From contig JAECUM010009853.1 of assembly GCA_016617855.1 (NCBI GenBank), positions 1 through 64,000 on the forward strand: a stretch of 64,000 nucleotides of DNA. Reading direction: 5' to 3'. Source of the stretch: Megalonaias nervosa (taxonomy: Eukaryota; Mollusca; Bivalvia; Unionida; Unionidae). The position numbers and the translations under genes were made by a program. Numbering within the stretch: the stretch's first letter is position 1; each line of letters begins with the position of its first letter. The notes beneath the pieces are model-generated. The model was not told the DNA's origin, made no database searches, and was given only the letters and a program-made list of their open reading frames with translations. Of this stretch, positions 37,020 through 49,532 are shown in pieces.

Positions 37020-39040
37020 AATTCACGGAAGGACTGTCCCTTGCCAAAATCATCTCTAAAGAGACCAGTATGCCGTCCACAGCAGCTTTAGATGGTGCAT
37101 CTCATTATCTTAATTCTGAGAAAGTGCTCAATCCAGTTGGCCACTAGAAACATTATGTCATAAAGCAAAGCAGGAAATTGCTGACCATGCCAAACTCCTT
37201 AGAATTAGAACCACAGCTGAAAAATTCAAAATTCCTAAATCCACAGTTAATACATTAATTAGAATTGACTTCTCTGTCAATAAGAACTTGAATGGACATC
37301 TGCCACTGAGTGTACTCCCCGTTTTGTGTGGACGAGATGTCAATGACAATATGGTTGATTGGTATTCACTCAGTGTGATATACAGATCAATGTGACATAT
37401 AGATTCCAGAAAATGAAGAGGAAATGTTTGTTTATGCCGAGGAACTCATCTCTAAACAATTTCTGGAAAGCAACTTCAATGCTTCCCAGACTTGGGGAAA
37501 GGGTTTCATGTGAAGACCTCTCTTGCTTTGTCAAGACCTCCTGCTCAGTTAAGATCTCTCTTGCTCTGTGTTTACCCAATGATTTTGAAGGGAAGATAGC
37601 TTCATTCCACAAGTTTGTTTTGTAACTGACAGGGTAAGAAGTACATGTTTGATGATACTGTTATTATTAACAAGGTTAAGACACCCATGTACTTAGTCCT
37701 ACAATGTAAGACATCTACCCTGATATTTGACAAGACATCCATGAACTTAGTCCTACAGTATAAGACGTCTAATCTGATATTTAACAAGACACCCATCTAC
37801 TTAGTCCTACAATGTAAGACATCTACCTTGATATTTGACAAGACATCCATGAACTTAGTCCTACAATGTAAGACATCTACCCTGATATTTGACAAGGCAC
37901 CCTTGTACTTAGTCCTACAATGTGAGACACCTACCCTGATATTTGATAAGAAACCTATGAACTTAGTCCTACAATGTGAGACATCTACCCTGATATTTGA
38001 CAAGACACCCTTGTACTTAGTCATACACTGTGAGACATCTACCCTGATATTTGACAAGACAGTCATGAACTTAGTCCTACAATGTAAGACATCTACCCTA
38101 ATATTTGACAAGACACCCATGAACTTAGACCTGCAGTGTAAGACATCTACCCTGATATTTGATGAGACACCATTGTACTTAGCCCATGTGAGACATCTAA
38201 CCTTATATTTGACAAGACATCCATGAACTTGGTCCTATAATGTGAGACATCTACCCTGATATTTGACAAGACACCCATGTACTTAGTCATACAATGTGAG
38301 ACATCTACCCTGATATTTGACAAGACACCCATGTACTTAGTCCTACAATGTGAGACATCTACCCTGATATCTGACAAGATACCCATGAACTATGTCCTAC
38401 AATGTAAGACATCTACCCTGATATTTGACAAGACACCATTATACTTAGTCCTACAATGTAAGGTGCATAACCTGATATTTGTTTTTCAGGTTTACGTTGT
38501 AGGACTACCATGTACTTTGATCTTGTGTCAGGAAAAAGAGAGGACAAAGTAGGAACAAAAAGTGTTTTCATTCACACTCTGAGGAGAGACATGTTACTAT
38601 TGTTTCAGCCATTTTAAGAGCTGGGAATGTATTACCCCATGAATATTTTCAAGGGAGAGAAAGATCTTGACCTTAAGATATCAAAGACAGTGAATTATCA
38701 TCATACAAGGTAATGGGTGTATGAATAAAACACTAAATGGATAATTGAAGAAATTTGTTCACCAAGAAACAGTAATCAGTATTAGTGATGGCCTCATTCT
38801 GGGCTCACATCAGCGACGATGTGAAAAAGCAGCTGCAGCATGGAAATGTTGTAGCAGCAATAATTCTTGGATACTGCTTTTAAGTTGCAACCTCTGAATA
38901 CGAGCATCAACAAACCATTAAGCTTGATCTCCAGCCAGCCAGACTACATGACAGAGGCTACAAGTGCTCAGGCATCATCAGGTGAAAGCAGCGATGGACA
39001 GATTCAAACAGCCATTAAATAGACTTTTGCAAACTGGATT
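37020..39040 (+). mobile_element. decayed pogo-like transposase containing a 54-bp array
   Basis: An HTH-like segment (TTAEKFKIPKSTVNTLI, 37200-37262) resembles a pogo/psq DNA-binding helix. After the array, three short pieces in successive frames recall the pogo DDE start: GLPCTLILCQEKERTK (38500-38549), VGTKSVF (38549-38569) and ERHVTIVSAILRAGNVLP (38584-38637). A possible C-terminal piece has SQPDYMTEATSAQASS (near 38930-38985). Frame shifts between pieces show it is dead. No TIRs were found. Confidence 0.5.
37677..38490 (+). repeat. 54-bp in-phase tandem array
   Basis: About 15 units of 54 bp (18 codons) with YLVLQCKTSTLIFDK or NLVLQCKTSTLIFDK. In the first eight units the Tyr and Asn forms alternate, implying a 108-bp dimeric unit. 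One unit near 38185-38210 carries a short deletion and frame change. The reverse strand is also open, which is expected from the period. Confidence 0.93.
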
Positions 39041-39340
39041 GTATGTGGTATTGACACATTGAAGGAAAACAGCACAATGATCATAAATCCTTTAACATTT
39101 GTGGGATAAGTATAAGCCTTAGTGGCAGTGAAACCACCCTGACTCCAATGAGGAACACTTAAGCAATGTGGATTATGATGATACAATTATTCTAAATTTG
39201 AAGGCATTTTGTCAGAGGACCTTTCATCAGGCTCAGGAGAAACTGCTTGCAAATGGATAGGAGAATACATTAAATCACATTTATTTCATACTTTGATATT
39301 GTGTTTTTTTGTGTATGGCTTAAATAATAAAAAATTGAGG

Positions 39341-39379
<39 letters not shown>

Positions 39380-40892
39380 GAATATATACATGCATTACAT
39401 ACATAGGAAAAATAAATTTGTACTTAGTAACAATATTCGACAGGACATTTCAACATTGGCCCTTGAATTTGTAGAACTTTCAAGATTAAGGCTGAGAATT
39501 TACTAGAAATTTCAATATCAGATAACTATGAAGCTACTGGAGGTAACTGCTGTTACATTTTTAATCATTTGCAGTAATTTTGCTCTGTAAAAACATAACT
39601 ACAAAATTTGGAAAGTATTTACCGAAGTCAGTGGAACTATAATTTCCACATCTTAAGTTTAGGTAAGAGTGTAATGCTAAGTCTTTTACTGCACAGGTTG
39701 TTTTTTTTTTTAAATTCTAGGCCTGAAAACTGCATTTATTAGATCTGGAAAAAATCAAGATGATATAATGCATCTACTATAATCTTCCCAGCATTATTGT
39801 GCATTCATTATTTTACACATCTCTGATCCCCATGTTGGGCCATGCTTTCTGACACAGGCAATCAGGTGGCAGCCTTCAAAAATGACAAAAAGACAGTGAG
39901 TTGAATTTTTCATGACAAATGTCACAAATTATTTAAATGTACTATACCAGTAGTTATTTGTAAGTTCATGATCACTTAAAAATATTTCTAGCTGCCCAAA
40001 GGAAGTGAACTTCATCTTTTTAATAACTGACAAATATACAGAGACTTTTACTTTAAATGAGACATCAAGTCTTCTTGAACTATGTCTGAAAACGTAAGTT
40101 CTAGAAAAAAATTATCACAAAGCATCAATGGAATTTACCAAGCAATAAAATATTATTTTTACCCCAAAAATTGGTCTGAAAATATATAGACAATATCATT
40201 TTGTCCAAAAGAATATTACATTTTTCACCCTACAAAACACAATCTATGATACAAATGTATGTGAACAATTTACCATTGTCTTTATAATGAATTAATCATG
40301 TTTTATTATTATGTCTTTTATACTTAATCATTAAGTGTGGAATATTTGTAATTTAAGAAAGGGAAAACCACATTCCCTAGTCAATGTTTTAACCTATAGT
40401 ATTAGAGCCATTTCTATGCCTTGACAGATTTATATTGCTAGACATTATGCTGGTGAATTCATTGAATGCCCTCCAAATTCAATGAATAAAAATTACTCAT
40501 GTATTCTTTCTAAGTCAACTCCATCCAAATACACTCCATCATTTTTCATGTACAATAGAGAATTTTAAAACAATATTCAATTATTTAACTTGTCATGCCT
40601 TGGGATTTAAAGGGAGATAACTGGTAGAATTTACAAGAGTAAGTTGGTGGAATCCCTCTGTTGTTAGCAGAGAGTCCAGAAATAACTTATCATTCTGTCA
40701 GTGTGTAGAGATGGTTACAGACAGGAAACCTTGCTAGTGAAAATGAGAGAAAACTTACTTAGAAATTATCATCTGCACCAAATCTGATCAAGATGGAATT
40801 TCTTGTCAAAAATTTCCAATTTTCTAAAAATGACCTTCTGTGCTATCCGAGCAAGATTAAAAGAAAACATAATAAAACTCAGATATTCTTAC
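39041..40892. other. ELMOD3 intron 7, (TC)n and nothing else
   Basis: (TC)n at 39343-39378. The rest is AT-rich without recognised elements. Confidence 0.45.
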
Positions 40893-40969
40893 CTATTAAG
40901 TCCCTCTTCTCTGAGTGACTGTAGGGCAATTCTTGATATGTTTATTCCCATGACACAAAATGGAAAGTT
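40893..40969 (-). CDS. ELMOD3: ELMOD3 exon 7
   Basis: This 77-bp exon encodes NFPFCVMGINISRIAL and QSLREEGLN plus two bases of a split Arg codon. The acceptor is ATTTCAG and the donor is GTAAGA (phase 2). NFPFCVM and LREEGL are close to vertebrate ELMOD3. The next intron, 40892-28185, is the largest in the gene and holds the 6.6-kb transposon and a pogo remnant. Confidence 0.92.
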
Positions 40970-42212
40970 CTGAAATGATCAATTATAATCATTAGAAAAA
41001 ACAAAAAATTCTTGTAAAGTTTTAAAAATGTAATTGCTGATAAATTTATCTAACCACAGTATATGCCTAAGTTTTCCATGTGAATTACATCTTTCAAACA
41101 ATAATCAGATTGGGTCATACAATATGAACAATCACTAACATAAAGTGATTATTAATGAAAACATAATTTTCTCTCTCCTGCTAATTGCAATACACACCAT
41201 AAAGTATTTACTCTATAATTTTTAAAGTCAATTTCTACCATAAACTCTTTATTTTCCAATAAATTTTATGTTTTGAAAACACTTAAATCAAAATAAAATA
41301 ATTATGTTACATTTTGCATCCTGATCTTGGTGTTTTACATCATCAACCTGATATGGTTTTAATGACTGGGATGACTCGCACAATAAGCATCTTGGCAATT
41401 CAATCAGTGCAAATTGCCAAATTTGTTTATCTGACTATAGTTTCTTTCATCTATTGTATGTGTCATTTCCATCTTGTGGTCAGTGTCAAGGTCAGTCTTG
41501 CATTTTCTCATGCAGACATGATAAAGTGAATAACTGATAAATTAAACTATAAGTATTTATTCCTGTCTTGCTTAAAATATTACCATGATATGTTGCTTAT
41601 GTATTAATTACAGGAGACTTTATTACATAAAGCTGTCCAACAATTAAATGGACAAAAATAAGAGTTCTCAAATCATTCTCAAAAGTTGAATTCTCAAATA
41701 TTTTGATGCATGTCACCAATTCTAAGGTGACTCCATGATAGTTGTAAGTGGATAAAATTAGTGTTCAAAAATCCTTGTGTTGTGAGTATAAATAAATCAT
41801 TACAAGTAGTCTTGCTTTAATTCTTTCTCTCTTTCTCTGAATTAAAAATGCAGCTATTTCCAAAATCATTTTACGTAACACTTTATCTGTCTCTTTACGA
41901 GTACATGTCTACTTTTGCTCTTCCAACAAAATATGCTTTCTAATTCTTTCTAATCTACATCTCTATCTTTGTACATTATTTACATATATATTTTTGGATA
42001 ACTATCTGCATATGGTTGTAAAATGCCAACAGAGATAAAAAGGAAACAAATGTTTAAATAAACAAGATTGCCTTAAAATATACCATATTTTATCTTATTG
42101 TTTTACTCATTTTGGGATATTATGTTTGGGGAAACCTCAAAATTTCCTATGGGCAAGTTCAGTTTTCCAGTCAGCTTGCCCAGGGCTAATTTGTAAATCC
42201 CAGAATATAGTC

Positions 42213-42390
42213 AAACCTGTCCTAACAGTCACCTTTACACAGCATTCACCCAGTAACAATGGCCATTCTAAAGTCCCCCAACACACTCCCCATAAACTTC
42301 CTCTATAAATGCCATGTGTAAAAGTCAACTGCTTTCTGTACCTGTAATTATGATTTTGTTGTACAGTGTAAATAAAACAATCCTGACAAT

Positions 42391-42436
<46 letters not shown>

Positions 42437-42552
42437 TATTTGGTGCATGGTATTTGTTCAAAAATCAATTTTAAAAGTTGAACCGGTGTAGTGCGGTTAC
42501 CTGTGTACAATGACCAGTTTTGTCTTTTCCAATATTGACAGGTTTGACTGTA
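42213..42552. mobile_element. Tigger/pogo-type MITE candidate
   Basis: The left end TAGTCAAACCTGTC and the right-end reverse complement CAGTCAAACCTGTC, with TA outside each, fit a pogo/Tigger terminus and TA duplication. The interior has no coding sequence but holds a (TAA)n microsatellite (42392-42435). Confidence 0.5.
42392..42435. repeat. (TAA)n microsatellite
   Basis: About 14 TAA units inside the MITE. Confidence 0.95.
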
Positions 42553-42705
42553 TATAAAAAATAAAACCTAATAAATAGAGCTGGGCATCATAGCTAGGCA
42601 TCTATCTTTTATTTTTGAAATACACACACACAGAATTCAGAGATTCCAATCAAAGTGAAGGATGGTAGCCATGTTTAAGCATCAGCAATCTCAAATCTGA
42701 GTTAC

Positions 42706-44060
42706 AGTAAAACCTGTTATAAGCGACTTCTGCTATGTGCAACCACCTGTCATTTCCAGCCACAATCAATTTGCATGGATTGATTTTATTATAAAAATGC
42801 TCTGTCATGAGTGACCACCTGCTGAACACGACCAGCAAGCATGATGTCTTGCACAATATGCATTTTGACACTGATATGAACGACCACATTGCGAAAATGG
42901 GGATAAACTCCACCGAACTTTATTTAATCCCTGTAACAATGACAGCTTATACTGTTCTAAAAAATTGTAAAAACGAAAAAAAGACAAAACAAAACTTAGG
43001 CTGGCTACTGATGTCTGAAATTTTGTAGGTATGCTTATTCTGCTTTCTATTTTCTATTGTAAACCAGACTAAAGTACATGTAGCTTATTCCACTGAGCCT
43101 GGTTCCTGGCCTTATTGTAGCTACCACCCATATGTACGAGTAGGACCCAGTATCCAGCTCTATGAACAACCATTTTGCAAAAACAGAGACAGACATCACT
43201 GACCTTTATGAGCTCATTTGTAACTATGACAATTTGAATAATAAAAATTGTTTTGATCAAAAACAAACATAACAAGAAAAAAACAAACAAAAAAAATGAA
43301 CCTGGCTACCGGTTTGTACACAGTGACAGATGGTACAATCTGTGAACCAGGCTAATGTACATATCGCAAATTGCCATTGTAGTGTCTAAGTTAAGGTAGT
43401 GGTCACATATATTGCTTGTATTTAGAGTTAATCCATATTGCCTGGGGGTTAATAATGTTTCTGTCTTTTAAACCAGCAAATGAGCATCAATTGCAGGATT
43501 CGATTGATAGTGTTAAAGGCTTTTGATGTTTGTTGTTTTTTTACCCCGATGTTACAGTAATTACATCTCACTCACCAAGCTGTCGTCTATTCAAGTTGGT
43601 GTGACAAGGTTATACACTATGTCTGTAGAGTTAATCCCTGTATGTCATCTTTGAATTAAGCCATTTAATTTTGTCTCTTGAATAAATGATTCTATTTCTG
43701 GATGAGATAACTGTTTCTTTGTATTTCATTAAGTGTTAGCTATGCAATGCACCTGTATAGATTTTTCATATTTTCCCAAAGCCTAGTCAAAACTGTCTTT
43801 ACAGTCAACATTACAAATACAAATGAGCACTGATTATGTTAACACCTAGTACCTTAATTACAATGGAAGAACCTCCAACTAAAAAGAGACAAATTTTAAC
43901 GCAGGAGAAATAATTATTGTAACTGATGGAAATGAAAAAGAGCTGACCACTTGCAAAATAGTGGTTTAAATGTTGGTAAAACAAATTTAGGGTGTTATAA
44001 AGGAAAAGGAGTATATCTGTAATGAATTTTTTGTTAATACATTTACATTTTGTTACCTGA
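42706..44060 (+). mobile_element. decayed Tigger-like element
   Basis: It starts with a Tigger-type end (ACAGTAAAACCTGTTATAAG). Two diverged copies of a roughly 290-bp segment follow (landmarks GGCTGGCTACTGATG and CCTGGCTACCGGTTTG). A translational start at 43864, MEEPPTKKRQILTQEK, recalls the basic N-terminus of Tigger transposases; further decayed pieces include VGKTN. Stops follow at once. No right TIR was identified. Confidence 0.45.
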
Positions 44061-44411
44061 TCTTTGCATCAAATTTTGTAATAAAAATGGAATCATGCAT
44101 GAAGTTTTTATATAAAAAATTAAATGTTTTATATACAAATTTACTTTTGGTATCAAATTAAAAAAATTTCACCTGAATATATTTTTTTTTATGTAAAACA
44201 AAAAAGGCACACTTTTCCAAAAAAAATGCTGACTTTTAAAACCTGAAAACATTAATTTGTTGGTACTGTTTAATAAAAACATCCTAAGTGGACTGACTGC
44301 CAAACATCTGAAATGTTTGGGTTCAGGATAATGAGGGAGTATTAAATTAGAGACAGCCCAGAAAAAGATAAAGAACAGAGGCCAGATATACATAAAACCT
44401 TTGTATATTAC

Positions 44412-44542
44412 CTGTGTAGGGTGTAGTGAAAGTTTATAGACATCTTGTGCTATGGACTGACATTTTTTGTCTGTCAGAAAGTATAGGAGGTTGACAAGAC
44501 CAAGTAATCCACATCCTCTCAAGTCAGTGGCTGGGTCAGTTC
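44412..44542 (-). CDS. ELMOD3: ELMOD3 exon 6 (catalytic arginine)
   Basis: This 131-bp exon opens TDPATDLRGCGLLGL, then NLLYFLTDKKCQ and VYKLSLHPTQ. The acceptor is TTGTTGCAG and the donor is CAG|GTAATA. TDLRG carries the conserved arginine that the ELMOD family uses for GAP activity. It is intact, so the enzyme is predicted to be active. Confidence 0.93.
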
Positions 44543-44724
44543 CTGCAACAAACAATCCTATTACTGTCCAGCATGCTTCTACACTTAATTCAAAATCAAA
44601 ATAAGATTATATTTATAATAAAAAGGTATGTCTCAGTCTAAAATGTCACAAAAAAGCTGATAAAGATTGTGAGGGTTAAATGAATGGAAATAAAATCTCA
44701 TGCTCATTACATACAACAATCTTG

Positions 44725-44726
<2 letters not shown>

Positions 44727-44759
<33 letters not shown>

Positions 44760-44805
44760 CATAATCATAATCATGATAATGATAATAATAATGACAATGA
44801 TATTT
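44727..44805. repeat. (AAT)n / (ATC)n microsatellite
   Basis: An (ATA)n run followed by TCATAA and GATAAT variants. Confidence 0.93.
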
Positions 44806-45465
44806 GGTGCATGGTATTTGCCAAAGTCATGCAGCTTCTGGATAATTGCGCTATCATGTTTCTTTTCCACAAAAAAAGTCTATATGAAAAATGTCTAATA
44901 AAAAAAACAAAATTTTGATCTAATGATATGAAAATCTAATGAGGTCATTCATATAAGCATACCAAAATTGCTTACTGAATTTAGTTTGCCACAAACAGTT
45001 CTGACATAGTGTGACAATTATCTCCCCATGACCAATGGATATACATACATACAGAAAGACAGACTGATGGATGGACTGGCAAACCAAATCAAGATACCTT
45101 CAAAAGCAGCAGATAATATGTCCCTTACTTATTTTGACTAGGGTCTATGCTATAACTGACAATTTGAGGGGACATTCTCATTTGGCAATAAGAGGGGTTT
45201 TTCCAAATAGATGATATGAAATGGATTTTGAAACATAAATATACATTATACTGTCCAAAAAGTTATTCTTAGCACTGTCTTGAGCTTCAATTAAAAAAAA
45301 AAAAAATTGCATTTGAGTTTCCTGCCTTTATCACTTTGATAAGTGGCACTTTAAATGGAAAAAGCATCTAGAACCCTATATACAACCCATTCTGTAAATA
45401 AAAGGCAAATCTGGACTTAATTTCACTCACCAACACAGGGCCCAAAACTTAATGGTGGTTTGCAG

Positions 45466-45626
45466 TGCATGATGGATCATTCTGGATGGTGGACCTATCA
45501 TTGCAGTCCAGGACAGATCATTTTGGACTGTGGACCTATAATTGCAGTCCAGGACTGATCATTTGGGACTGTTGACCTATCACTGCAGTCCAAGACAGAT
45601 CATTCTGGACTGTGGAGCTATCATAT
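45466..45626 (+). repeat. about 41-bp tandem repeat, roughly four units
   Basis: Units share GCAGTCCAGGACAGATCATT then TTGGACTGTGGACCTAT. Confidence 0.88.
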
Positions 45627-46012
45627 ATTACCTTCACTTGCCCATCAGACCATTAACATTTTTTACTAGTTCTTATAAATTAAAACAAAAATGTTCAATT
45701 TAATCCTCAAAATGTCTGAAAGTGTCATAAAAGTGCACCAATGCAAGCATAAGTTGATGATTCATTAGTGAGACACTATTGTTGTAAAATGTAAATGGGA
45801 ATATGTAATTCTGGCATGCAATACATGGAGCAAGAGTCTAAGCTTGATCTCTGCCAATCAAACATGTCTTTCCTCAATCTCAGCTAACACCTAGTATCTA
45901 CAGTATGGGCTAACTGAATGTTCCAAATGAGTTTATTTAGGTATGGATTTTTTGGCAGGCCAAGACAAAGGACAGGAAATTTGATACTAGTGCAGTACTT
46001 GTTGCTCTGCAG

Positions 46013-46150
46013 GATTGCAAATGTTCTAGGTCCGAAAAGGATTGCAAATGTTCTAGGTCCGAAAAGGATTGTAAATGTTCTAGGTCCAAAAAGGATTGTA
46101 AATGTTCTAGGTCCGAAAAGGATGGCAAATATTCTAGGTCAGAAAGGATT
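46013..46150 (+). repeat. 27-bp tandem repeat, five units
   Basis: The unit is GGATTGCAAATGTTCTAGGT plus CCGAAAA. It is in phase with a frame encoding RIANVLGPK repeats, and the reverse strand is also open. The period explains both. Confidence 0.93.
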
Positions 46151-46408
46151 CCAACTATAATAAAAATTAAACTAAGGACTGTTTGTCAGTTTTTTCCTGT
46201 AAAGAAAGGTGACAAGGGAGATAACCCCATTTCCTGCTTGATCAATGGTTAGTTATGTCCAGAAATATCCAATGTGAGGCTACTCACTTCAAGTAAAACA
46301 TTTTCCTACCATGGTTCAGATTTTCATTTTAAAGTATGAAAGAAATAATTATTTTGCTCAAAAGATTTCTGAAAATCATGAATAATGGTTAGAGGACATA
46401 TAAAATTT

Positions 46409-46411
<3 letters not shown>

Positions 46412-46449
<38 letters not shown>
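46412..46449. repeat. (AT)n microsatellite
   Basis: About 19 AT units. Confidence 0.95.
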
Positions 46450-46452
<3 letters not shown>

Positions 46453-46486
46453 AAATAAAATAATTTATGACTGAATAAGCATTAAC

Positions 46487-46765
46487 ATATGGACCTCAGC
46501 CAAGTGGTTAGAGTGTCCACCTCAGATGCAAAAGGTTGCAGGTTCGAACCCCGGCCAAGTCATACCAAAGACTTAAAAGATGGTCCTAACAGCTGCCTCA
46601 CTAGACACTCAGTATTATGAGCACTAAATTAGGACGGGTCAAACTGGTGTCAGGATAATGTGACTGGGTGGGACATCATGCTACATGTCTGCGGCACGAT
46701 GTCCCAGTGCATGACATCACTATAAACTGCCACACTGCAGACACTGTAGCTATATGACTAAAACT
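46487..46765 (+). mobile_element. tRNA-derived SINE, family 1, copy 4
   Basis: The head retains a consensus B box GGTTCGAACCCCG. The body is more diverged than copies 2 and 3 and ends at ATATGACTAAAA without the (CA)n tail. No clear target duplication. Confidence 0.88.
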
Positions 46766-46796
46766 CATTCAACATCTTGATAAGACTGTAACAAGG

Positions 46797-47410
46797 ACGT
46801 TATAGCAATACAGGAGCACTGTACAAAGGATCAGTGATATTCTTTTTAGCACTACAGGAACACTATTCTAGGTATCAGTAATATTCATTATATCAATACA
46901 GTGTGTGTGTGTGTGTGTGTGTATGTGTGTGTGTGTGTGATTTGGATTTTTAACATAGCTTTAACAAAATTCCCTACATATCACTATGATGTCTGCAGTG
47001 TGGCAGTTTATGTTGATGTCTAGCACTGAGGCATCATTCCGCAGACATGTTGCATCATGTCCCACCAAGTCACATTATCCTGACACCAGGCCGACCAGTC
47101 CTAACCCTAATCTATTAATGTTGAGCACGAAGCTAGGCAGCTGCTAGTTATAGCAATACAGTAGCACTGTACAAAATATTAGTGATATTCATTATAGCAA
47201 TACAGTAGCACTGTACAAAATATCAGTGATATTCATTATAGCAATACAGGAACACTGTATAAAGTATCAGTGATATTCATGATAGCAATACAGGAACACT
47301 ATAAAGTATCAGTGATATTCATTATAGCAATAAAGGAGCACTGTATAAAATATCAGTGATATTCATTATAGCAATATAGGAACACTGTAAAAGTATCAGT
47401 GATATTTATA
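46797..47410 (+). repeat. about 46-bp tandem array, interrupted
   Basis: Units share TATAGCAATACAGGAACACT and GTATCAGTGATATTCAT. The array is split by the minus-strand SINE (46901-47150) and broken again at 47411. Remaining units reappear at 48618-48675. Confidence 0.88.
46901..47150 (-). mobile_element. tRNA-derived SINE, family 1, copy 5 (head-truncated)
   Basis: The minus-strand copy has a (CA)n tail (46901-46938 as GT) and a body up to the AGCTGCC region. The tRNA head is missing. TATCAATACA (46891-46900) and TAGCAATACA (47151-47160) flank it, but this motif is also part of the array, so it is weak as a target duplication. Confidence 0.88.
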
Positions 47411-47535
47411 GGTTACTGCATTTGTATGGGAAAATATGAACGAGTTTTTCGGATGGCTATACTGCACGACCTTAGGAGTGCAGTATATCCATCCGACAAA
47501 ACGAGTTCATATTTTCCCATACAAATGCAGTAACC
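47411..47535. repeat. 125-bp near-perfect palindrome
   Basis: Arms of about 56 bp begin GGTTACTGCATTTGTATGGG and end with the exact complement (CAGTAACC). They flank a 12-base centre around CGACCTTAGGAG, with only a few mismatches. It can fold into a long hairpin. Confidence 0.93.
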
Positions 47536-47540
47536 TTTTT

Positions 47541-48616
47541 ATTATATGCTCATTTTCTTATTCTACCCAAGGCTTAAATATATAAATAAAAATACACTAT
47601 AAGAAACAAAGTAACTGAATGTATGCCGTATTCCAAACTAAATACACAAGCATAGCTGCATCATTACACAACAACATTATTAATGCGCACGTAACTCCAC
47701 CCAGACAAATTTTGAAATTGGTCGTGTGCTAGACGTAAGTTTCGAAAGAAAATGGCGTTTGGTCTACTTAAAATTGAAAATTGGAGTAATATTGTTAATG
47801 AACGCGCATTGCAACAACTTCTCCATTTGATCTGGAATGAATACATTTTGGTATTTTTGTCGATTCGACGCAATTTCTTGATTATGGTCTGGATTTATCT
47901 ACATGAAGTAACTTACATCGGATTCCAGCAGCATCTGCCAATTTAATCATATTGAAGTGTGTTGACATCGGCATGCGTGTTTCTGTTCTGCCACTGAATG
48001 ATTCAGATCATAATGTGGGAAAAATATGAAGTCTTTCAATTGCAATTATCGAAAAGATGCTGTGGAATTTAATATTTATTTCATTTTGAGTGCAGTAAGG
48101 AGGATGTAACTGCACTTGGAATATACTCAAAATTACAGTACAATTTCGAAATGTGTAATCAAGCTTGAGAACCCATGACATGGCTCATGTAATTCAGATT
48201 TGCAGAACTACGAAAGTACATTTTGAGGAAATTCAGGATGTAAAATTGTAAGTATATTTTTGCCATTTTATTACCAGCTAAAGAAGACAGTTTATGTCTT
48301 ATAACTTGCATGTTATTGTGAGGACCCTCTCTGGCATCTATAGCTAGCCTAAATCTGAAACATTGTATCAAAAAAGTTAATGCGGAATGTGCCAAAGCTG
48401 CTGATATGTGGCAGTCCATGAAACATTTGCTGGTATGTGGCAGTCCATGAAATATCTGCTTTAGTTCATTCAGAAAAAAAATTGTTTGTTTACATTAGAA
48501 AGTAGTTCCTTTATTCGCATGCATTTAGTATGAATTCAGTGCGAGGGTGCAATATCAGGAAATACTGAACGATTCTGACAATGTAAAGTTAACGGAGAAA
48601 AAAATGAGCATATAAT
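47541..48616. mobile_element. 1.08-kb segment with 16-bp inverted ends, inside the 46-bp array
   Basis: ATTATATGCTCATTTT (47541-47556) is the exact complement of AAAATGAGCATATAAT (48601-48616). Together with the adjacent palindrome, this segment separates two parts of one minisatellite, so it was inserted. The interior is more CpG-rich than its surroundings and has no recognised protein. Confidence 0.5.
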
Positions 48617-48675
48617 AATCATTATAACAACACAGGAACAATGCATAGAGTATCAGTGATATTTATTATAGCAAC

Positions 48676-49409
48676 ACTCCAGAGGTTTCTACTCCCTAGA
48701 ATAGGCCTGATGTGCCCATCTAAACATTGTAACATGCAATTAATAAAGATAGGATCCACAATAGCTCTGAGATTAGCATGCCAGTCTCGCAATAGACAGG
48801 ATGCAGGTTTTAATCCCACCACTGTATCAGCCATGATCGACTACCATGGTGTCCTTCACTCCAACTGCCTTGGCACTAAACAACCTACTTGCTGCTGTGC
48901 CATGAAACACCAAACCAAAACCATAAGTTGCCGATAAGCAAGTGCCAGAGTGTTTTCAATTCTTTCTTGTGTCACCCTAAAAAAAAATCTTACCAACCCA
49001 ATCTGATTAAAATTTGAGGTCATGGTATAATAAGTAGATCTTATAGGCACCAAAAGATCAGATCAGCACTGAAACAAGCTTATTTTCCACTGGCCATGTG
49101 ATTTACCATTTAAACTAAAACTTTCATATTTCTGAAACTGAAAAATGTAATTCAGGACATATCATTACGAATAATAATTGACATGACATGAAATATAATG
49201 CCTTATCTGATGGTTACACATGAACTTTTATCAGTATCTATCAGACTGCTCACATATGTTGATTAAATTGCCATGGACATTGCTCACAGGAAGGGGAAGA
49301 AAAAAAATATACACAGAAACCAATATAACTTTCTCACATATAAATATGAAAGGCAGATGTTTATTTTGTTGCAAAACATTTATTATTTGATGCAAAATAG
49401 TCTGCCTAC
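48676..49409. other. ELMOD3 intron 5, nothing recognised
   Basis: A B-box-like GGTTTTAATCCCACC near 48806-48820, preceded by TTAGCATGCCAGTCTCGCAA, may be a decayed SINE head. Not otherwise supported. Confidence 0.3.
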
Positions 49410-49532
49410 CTTGGAATCCAATTTCCTCCCAGTGTCCCCCAGTACGTGGACAGTCAAACTTGGAACCAGTCAAGCACCTGTATACACTCTGTAAAGTTCT
49501 CACATGTAAGCGGTCATCATTAGCAAAAGTTG
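49410..49532 (-). CDS. ELMOD3: ELMOD3 exon 5 (first half of the GAP motif)
   Basis: This 123-bp exon encodes [27 protein letters not shown], and ends HWEEIGFQ before the donor GTAGGC. The acceptor is [18 protein letters not shown] and HWEE-GFQ are diagnostic of the ELMOD family. The Trp and the G-F-Q of the GAP signature are here; the catalytic arginine is in the next exon, 4.9 kb away. Confidence 0.93.

Noticed and set aside
44676..44918. Ile/Asn-repeat proteins on either strand
   Set aside because: They are translations of an AAT trinucleotide microsatellite.
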